Assembly: GCF_031127805.1 (NCBI RefSeq)
Contig: NZ_JARXHW010000027.1
Coordinates: 1-64,000 of the forward strand
DNA: 64,000 nt
DNA from: Thalassobacterium maritimum
Lineage (GTDB): Bacteria; Verrucomicrobiota; Verrucomicrobiia; Opitutales; Coraliomargaritaceae
Direction of reading: 5' to 3'
Position 1 is the stretch's first letter. Each line of letters starts with the position of its first letter. A model generated the notes under the pieces. That model was given only the letters and a program-made list of their open reading frames with translations. It ran no database searches and was not told the origin of the DNA. Positions 59,534-64,000 of this stretch are shown piece after piece. A program made the position numbers and the translations under genes.

Positions 59534-62212
59534 TCAGGGCAAGAGACAAACTGCCGTCGCGCCCTTTCGGCTTTCACGTCCGTCTGCGCGCACGGCTGTG
59601 ACTTTAAAGGTCATCTGCTCGATTTCTTTTAAGTCTGAAGCCCGATAGACGAAATCCGTGCCCTTAAGCTCCGAGGCGACCAACTCATAGTCCGGCGCGT
59701 TGCCGACCGCACGATAGAGCTGATACGAAGCGGCATCCGGGCTGGCGGACCAGCTGAGCTCGACCTGATCCACTGAGTTCCGGGCCAGGTTCAAGTCGGC
59801 AGGCGCCGCCACTGGCAGGTATTCCGGGATCTCGGTCAGCACATAGCGCGTGCCCTTGCGGGTCTCGATCCGGATTTGGTCGCGACCGCTTGTGACAAAG
59901 TCCACAGGCTGGCCCGCCGCGGTTTGAATCACCGCACGGGCGACATTAGGATATCTTAGATCCAGCGTGCCGCCAGACTTGGAAAGCACTTCGATCTGAG
60001 TGGCCTGGCTATTCGTCCACTGCGCAGAGACTTCAAAATTACCGCGAGCCAGCAGTCCACTGAAGCTGCCGTTTGGCCAGACTTTAGGCAGAGCAGGCAA
60101 AGGCGAAACCACGTAATCCTGACTTTGCAAGAGCAGCTCCGTCACCCCGGCCGTGGCTCCGTAGTTGCCATCGGCCTGAAAGAGCGGCCCGCCGCGGTGG
60201 TCATTAAATAGGTTATGCAAAAAGTTGCCGGCCAACAAATCACGATAGAAAAGATAGGCTTCATCGCCATCGTGCACGCGGGCCCAGAAAGCGATCCGCT
60301 CAGCACGGGCCCATCCGATATGGGATTTGCGGGTGCGCAAGGTGAGTGTCTTTTCAACCGCATCCTGCCAGGCGGGCGTGGTGTCATTGATTAATTGCCC
60401 CGGATAGGAGCCCAAAAGCATGGAGGTGTGACGGTGATGAGGATCGATGCTTGCTTTGCCATTGTTCCCCTTAAAGTCACAGTAGAACTCCTCCTGACGG
60501 AACTCTTTGATTTGCCCCGATTTTCCGACCTGAATCGGATCCAACTGCGGCAGCTGCTGCGCATACAGTTCCAGTCGACTATCCGAGCGTCCCAAGACCT
60601 CCGCCGCTTTCAAGGTGTTGTGATGATTCTCGTAGAACATCTGCTGATCGAAGGTCGTGCCGATGGTATCCCGGATCTTTTGCTCCGGCGAGGAGGACGG
60701 TTTTGCCAGCAAAGCTCCGTCGATTTCCTGAACAAAGCGGGAAACAAAATTGGCCTGCTCATACATCACCGGATAGACGGTTTCCGCCAGCAGGGATTCG
60801 TCGCGTGTGAAGTCATAATAATCCCAGAACATTTGAGCGATCCATGATCCCGTGCCGAATCCAGCGATCGATGATTTGCCCGGGACGTTGTAAGGGTTCG
60901 CCCAGAACGGGCCGGACCAACCGTTGTCGCCATCCGGATCCAGCTGCGATGGATTGTATTTCTTGATATACTGTGAGGCATAGGCTTCCTGCTGCGGCTG
61001 GAAGGCCTTGAAAAAGTCGGCGTAAGACTCAAAGAGCTCAGGCAAGTTAGCCGTAAACACCGGCGCGTACGCCATCTGCACATTGGTATCATGCAGGTAT
61101 TGGGAAGCCCAGGGTGGCTTCTCGTAAACGTTCCAAATCCCTTGCAGGTTGGGTGGCAGCGTGCCGGGTCTTGAAGAGCAGATCAGCATGTAACGCCCAA
61201 ACTGAAAGGCCAACTCCTCCAGATAAAGACTGTAGCGACCGTCTGGATACGCATCGACCAATTTGTCGGTCGTGATCGATGGCACCGCTGCACCGAAGTC
61301 GAGATCGGCACGATTAAAAAGCGCTTTATAATCTGCCTGATGCTTAGCCAATAGCTCGTCGTAAGACTTCGCAGAGGCGGCGGCCATGTAGCCCGTCACC
61401 TTGGCATGCGGGCTGGGAAAGCCTTCGAGTTTCTTGGCAGGCTCCGCAGTGAGAAATACCTCGGGGTCCAACTCATAATTGGTGCCCACCGCGATCAAAA
61501 TGACCGCACTGTCGGCATCCGTGACCTGCAATGTGCCCTCGCCGGCTTGCATGCGGCCGCCTTCGGGAATCACTTTGAACTGACCTTCAAACTGTATCTG
61601 GTAGTGCGTCATCACACCGGAGAGCATGATCGTATCGCCCTTGGCCTGAACTGTCCCGCTCTTGGCCTCTCCGAGAAAAGGAATGGTCGGACGTAAGGTG
61701 AAGGACAAGCTGCCTGCCTTCGATGCGCGCAGACGGATCGCCATCACTTTGTCCGGATAGCTAGTAAAATACTCGCGGGTATACTCGACACCGTCCTGCG
61801 CATAGCTAACGCGGGCCAGCCCCTCGTTCAGGTCCAGCTCCCGCTGATAGTGGCGGGCCTCCTTGTGATCGAAATCAATGTAAACTTCGGCAAAATTGTT
61901 CAGGCCTCTGCGCCGAAAGCCCCCCGGGCCTCCGCCGTCGTAAAGGCTGTTTTCCGTGATCTGGATACGCTCCTGCTCGATACCGCCGAAGAGGTTAATC
62001 CCCATGTAGCCATTCCCCATCGGGATCGAAGCGTTGGCCCAACCGAGATCGCTGTCCGGTGCGGGCGCATCATACCAAAGCCGCAGCGGCTTCGCCGAGC
62101 GGTCTTCGATTCGATCCGGTTGTGATGTCGCAGCCGATGCTGCATCGGTCATAGGCAGGACCGCCAACGCGGATACGGCCCAAAGAGTGGTCGTTAGTTT
62201 TCTGATATTCAT
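59534..62212 (-). CDS. secreted GH95 alpha-L-fucosidase-type enzyme
   Basis: 892 residues with a signal peptide to about residue 27. N-terminal beta domain (PMGNGYMGINLFGG, ITENSLYDGG), then an (alpha/alpha)6 barrel: LPPNLQGIWN, PSSSPEQKI with E510 (acid position), HHRHTSMLLGSYPG and PLFQADGNYGATAG with D681 (base position). Of the Asn pair that activates water in GH95 (N-x-N), only N377 is kept; the second is Gln379 (TNVQM). Family enzymes are inverting alpha-1,2-L-fucosidases or L-galactosidases; the Gln may mark another sugar. A fibronectin-III-like domain ends the protein (LNLARNSVDQVELSWSASPDAASYQLYRA). Second gene of operon C, 24 bp after sulfatase 14. Confidence 0.92.
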   Translation of the reverse strand: MNIRKLTTTLWAVSALAVLPMTDAASAATSQPDRIEDRSAKPLRLWYDAPAPDSDLGWANASIPMGNGYMGINLFGGIEQERIQITENSLYDGGGPGGFRRRGLNNFAEVYIDFDHKEARHYQRELDLNEGLARVSYAQDGVEYTREYFTSYPDKVMAIRLRASKAGSLSFTLRPTIPFLGEAKSGTVQAKGDTIMLSGVMTHYQIQFEGQFKVIPEGGRMQAGEGTLQVTDADSAVILIAVGTNYELDPEVFLTAEPAKKLEGFPSPHAKVTGYMAAASAKSYDELLAKHQADYKALFNRADLDFGAAVPSITTDKLVDAYPDGRYSLYLEELAFQFGRYMLICSSRPGTLPPNLQGIWNVYEKPPWASQYLHDTNVQMAYAPVFTANLPELFESYADFFKAFQPQQEAYASQYIKKYNPSQLDPDGDNGWSGPFWANPYNVPGKSSIAGFGTGSWIAQMFWDYYDFTRDESLLAETVYPVMYEQANFVSRFVQEIDGALLAKPSSSPEQKIRDTIGTTFDQQMFYENHHNTLKAAEVLGRSDSRLELYAQQLPQLDPIQVGKSGQIKEFRQEEFYCDFKGNNGKASIDPHHRHTSMLLGSYPGQLINDTTPAWQDAVEKTLTLRTRKSHIGWARAERIAFWARVHDGDEAYLFYRDLLAGNFLHNLFNDHRGGPLFQADGNYGATAGVTELLLQSQDYVVSPLPALPKVWPNGSFSGLLARGNFEVSAQWTNSQATQIEVLSKSGGTLDLRYPNVARAVIQTAAGQPVDFVTSGRDQIRIETRKGTRYVLTEIPEYLPVAAPADLNLARNSVDQVELSWSASPDAASYQLYRAVGNAPDYELVASELKGTDFVYRASDLKEIEQMTFKVTAVRADGRESRKGATAVCLLP

Positions 62213-62236
62213 CCTATTTCTATATTTTCTACTGCT

Positions 62237-63607
62237 TTAATAGCTCAGTTTGCCCCCGTCCTTCGGACGCTGTTTTTCACTCTCCCACCACTCACGGGGG
62301 CCTTCGGCTTCGATTCCAGCCCAGAGCTGGAGCAATGCCTGCTTCATCTCCTCAGTCTTCTCCGGCATCTTGGCTGCGAGGTCATTCGCCTCCTGACGGT
62401 CCGCGAGGATGTTATAAAGCTGGAACTTGGCCAGAGTCTCATCCCCGATCAACTTCCAATCACCGATACGCATAGCCACGCGATCTTCCGGAGCGGAGAC
62501 GTGTGTGCGCCAGAACAGCGGCACTTCCCGCTCGACGGGCTTCCCCGCAAAGGCCGGCACCATGCTGACGCCATCGATCACGCGATCCTCCGGCAACGGA
62601 ATCCCGCAAATATCCAAGACCGTCGCAAAAATGTCCGAACCGATCACCGGCGTATCACTCACGCTGCCCGCTTCGATATGTCCCGGCCAGCGTGCCACAC
62701 CGGGCACGCGGATGCCGCCCTCATAGTTGTTGCGCTTGCGCCCACGCAAGTCACCGGTTGAGCCCCCCTTAATGCCTCCCTTGCCCTCAGGACCGTTGTC
62801 AGAGGAAAAAATCAACAAGGTGTTCTCAGCCACGCCCTGCGCTTCCAGCGCATCCATCACCATGCCCAAGGCATAATCGAGCTGGGTAATATTGCCCATG
62901 TATTCGCTGTTCCGATGCCCCTCGTAGAGCGACTCAAAACGGTCGTCCGTCCCGATCGGATGGTGCGGCTCATGCACCCACACTGAAAGCGCAAAAGGGT
63001 TGCTGGGGTCTCGCAGCTCGGCCAACCAATGCGCTGCTTCCGCTGCGACGAAAGGCGCGGAAAAACCTTCGACCTGGCCGATCTCCTCTCCATTGCGCAC
63101 GAAATTCACCGGATTTTTGTGGCTCGGGGCGGCGTTGTTGTGCGTGGACATCCAATAGTCATAGCCGTGGTCATTCGGCTGCGGGTAGTCAGGATTGTTA
63201 AACATCTGACGCGAGTTCAGGTGCCACTTGCCTACGTGACAGGTCTCATAACCCGCCGCTTGCAGCAGTTCCGGATAGGTGATCTCGCTTTCGCGCAACT
63301 GTGTCGGCCCATTGCCCGACACATGACGCCAGACCCCATTGCGATACGGTGTGCGCCCGGTCAAAATCGCCGACCGCGAAGGCGAGCACACCCCGGCCGC
63401 CGAATAGGCCTGGGTAAACTTGACGCCCTGCGCCGCCAGCTTTTCCATATTGGGCGTCTGAATCAGCTCGTTGCCATTGATAGAAGTGTCCCCCCAGCCC
63501 ATATCATCGGCCAAGAAGACCACGACATTCGGGCGATTTTCGATCGCTTGAGTCGTGAGCAAAAAACTACTCGAAAGTAGAACAAGAAAAAGCAGGGATA
63601 TTTTCAT
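62237..63607 (-). CDS. secreted S1-family sulfatase (sulfatase 14)
   Basis: A 456-residue sulfatase with signal MKISLLFLVLLSSSFLLTTQA. LADDMGWGDTSINGNE, C74-S-P-S-R, GKWHLN with K127 and H129, FSSDNGPEGKGG and YEGGIRVPGVARWPG indicate an active enzyme. The HVSGNGPTQLRESEITYPE block after the formylglycine helix and MSTHNNAAPSHKNPVNF are not shared with the other sulfatases here. First gene of the eight-gene operon C, with the best-matching palindromic operator 45 bp upstream. Confidence 0.95.
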   Translation of the reverse strand: MKISLLFLVLLSSSFLLTTQAIENRPNVVVFLADDMGWGDTSINGNELIQTPNMEKLAAQGVKFTQAYSAAGVCSPSRSAILTGRTPYRNGVWRHVSGNGPTQLRESEITYPELLQAAGYETCHVGKWHLNSRQMFNNPDYPQPNDHGYDYWMSTHNNAAPSHKNPVNFVRNGEEIGQVEGFSAPFVAAEAAHWLAELRDPSNPFALSVWVHEPHHPIGTDDRFESLYEGHRNSEYMGNITQLDYALGMVMDALEAQGVAENTLLIFSSDNGPEGKGGIKGGSTGDLRGRKRNNYEGGIRVPGVARWPGHIEAGSVSDTPVIGSDIFATVLDICGIPLPEDRVIDGVSMVPAFAGKPVEREVPLFWRTHVSAPEDRVAMRIGDWKLIGDETLAKFQLYNILADRQEANDLAAKMPEKTEEMKQALLQLWAGIEAEGPREWWESEKQRPKDGGKLSY

Positions 63608-63652
63608 AGGATATAGCAGAGCTCTAACATACTAAATCCCATCAAGACCGTC

Positions 63653-63672
63653 TATCACCTATATAAGTGATA
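63653..63672. promoter_or_regulatory. candidate regulon operator, operon C
   Basis: TATCACCTATATAAGTGATA, with exact TATCAC/GTGATA arms and an AT-rich centre, lies 45 bp upstream of sulfatase 14. With sites A and B it defines the motif. Confidence 0.62.
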
Positions 63673-63935
63673 ATTTACACTTAAGCTCCCACGCGCGAGC
63701 GATAACCAAGAAAAACAGGGAACTTGCGGGCAATAAATGAAGATCGCGATCAAGCCAATCAAAGCGAAGGCGGAGCCATCCAGGGTTTCAAAAACGATAT
63801 GACTCAAACGACTGGTATACTATTCATATCTGTGCATCTCACGTAGACTAAAACGCTTGTTAAAATTAAGTTCTTGCCCCTAAAAAAAACCACTTAAAAC
63901 TTGAAATCGTCAAAAATATGTCGATCATGCGACTT

Positions 63936-64000
63936 ATGATCCATTCACTGGCCATACAGAACTTCTCTTCTTTCCACGAGCCGACCCTAGTGGAGTTCAC
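63936..64000 (+). CDS. N-terminus of an AAA/OLD-like ATPase (partial)
   Basis: The frame from ATG 63936 reads MIHSLAIQNFSSFHEPTLVEF and runs off the window. This matches the usual opening of AAA_15/AAA_21 (OLD, RloC/abortive-infection type) ATPases, where 'L-x-I-x-N-F-x-S-F' precedes the P-loop by a few residues. Two upstream in-frame ATGs (63918, 63927) are alternatives. Such proteins often belong to phage defence or toxin-antitoxin systems. The P-loop is outside the window, so the call rests on 21 residues. Confidence 0.55.
   Translation, partial: MIHSLAIQNFSSFHEPTLVEF

Noticed and set aside
1..64000. tRNA, rRNA, riboswitch or CRISPR array.
   Set aside because: I found no cloverleaf-like sequence, conserved rRNA segment or spaced direct-repeat array on reading the window; weak structured RNAs could be missed without a covariance search.

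Overview
The window looks like a polysaccharide-utilisation region from a marine Verrucomicrobiota (Opitutales / Puniceicoccaceae-like; Lentimonas and Coraliomargarita are the closest picture I have). This is inferred from two PEP-CTERM proteins with VPEPSTYALL / IPEPGTYALL tails, very high secreted-sulfatase content, Tat-exported GH116 enzymes, and C-terminal 'SYQVEWTSDL...W' domains typical of this phylum. No rRNA, tRNA or CRISPR array was seen.

Nearly everything on the minus strand is one catabolic programme: 14 secreted S1-type sulfatases, two GH29 and one GH95 alpha-L-fucosidase-type enzymes, three GH116-like enzymes, three GH43-like enzymes, one GH117-like enzyme, one GH36/Sip1-like enzyme, one further clan GH-D-like enzyme and an SGNH esterase. 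Alternating desulfation, deacetylation and exo-glycosidase steps on a sulfated, fucose-containing polysaccharide (fucoidan-like) is the simplest reading. No endo-acting enzyme, SusC/SusD pair, transporter, dedicated regulator or sulfatase-maturing radical-SAM enzyme is present, so those must lie elsewhere.

Layout: 1-0.85 kb, the tail of a membrane protein and a PEP-CTERM protein; 1.1-8.3 kb, operon A (GH116a and three sulfatases); 8.4-10.1 kb, GH29a; 10.3-14.2 kb, a plus-strand defence islet (methyltransferase remnant, SIR2-NTPase-TPR protein, Mrr remnant) that is visibly AT-richer; 14.3-20.1 kb, operon B (three sulfatases and a GH117-like enzyme, the last sulfatase having a degenerate active site); 20.3-26.7 kb, a plus-strand accessory block in which two copies of an unfamiliar two-gene module (A-B) flank an IS66 fragment, a broken tyrosine recombinase and a toxin-antitoxin pair; 27.3-35.3 kb, operon H (three sulfatases, SGNH, GH116b); 35.4-38 kb, a fused pair of gene fragments and a secreted protein; 38.1-48.8 kb, smaller units (GH116c; a sulfatase; GH43a-sulfatase-GH29b; a PEP-CTERM protein); 49-63.6 kb, operon C (sulfatase, GH95, GH43c, GH36-like, GH-D-like, two sulfatases, GH43b). 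The plus strand ends with the start of an AAA/OLD-like ATPase.

Two patterns tie the region together. A 20-bp palindrome-like site (TATCAC-N8-GTGATA, gene-proximal half best conserved) lies 36-98 bp upstream of the first gene of nine minus-strand units, so the cluster looks like one regulon. A family of short hairpins (GGACA...TGTCC) sits behind genes in the first 27 kb. The most unusual items are the degenerate sulfatase, the GH116 paralogue lacking the nucleophile Glu, the SIR2 protein with a cold-shock-like C-terminus overlapping restriction-modification remnants by ATGA at both ends, and the duplicated A-B module with a conserved N-terminus and diverged C-terminus.
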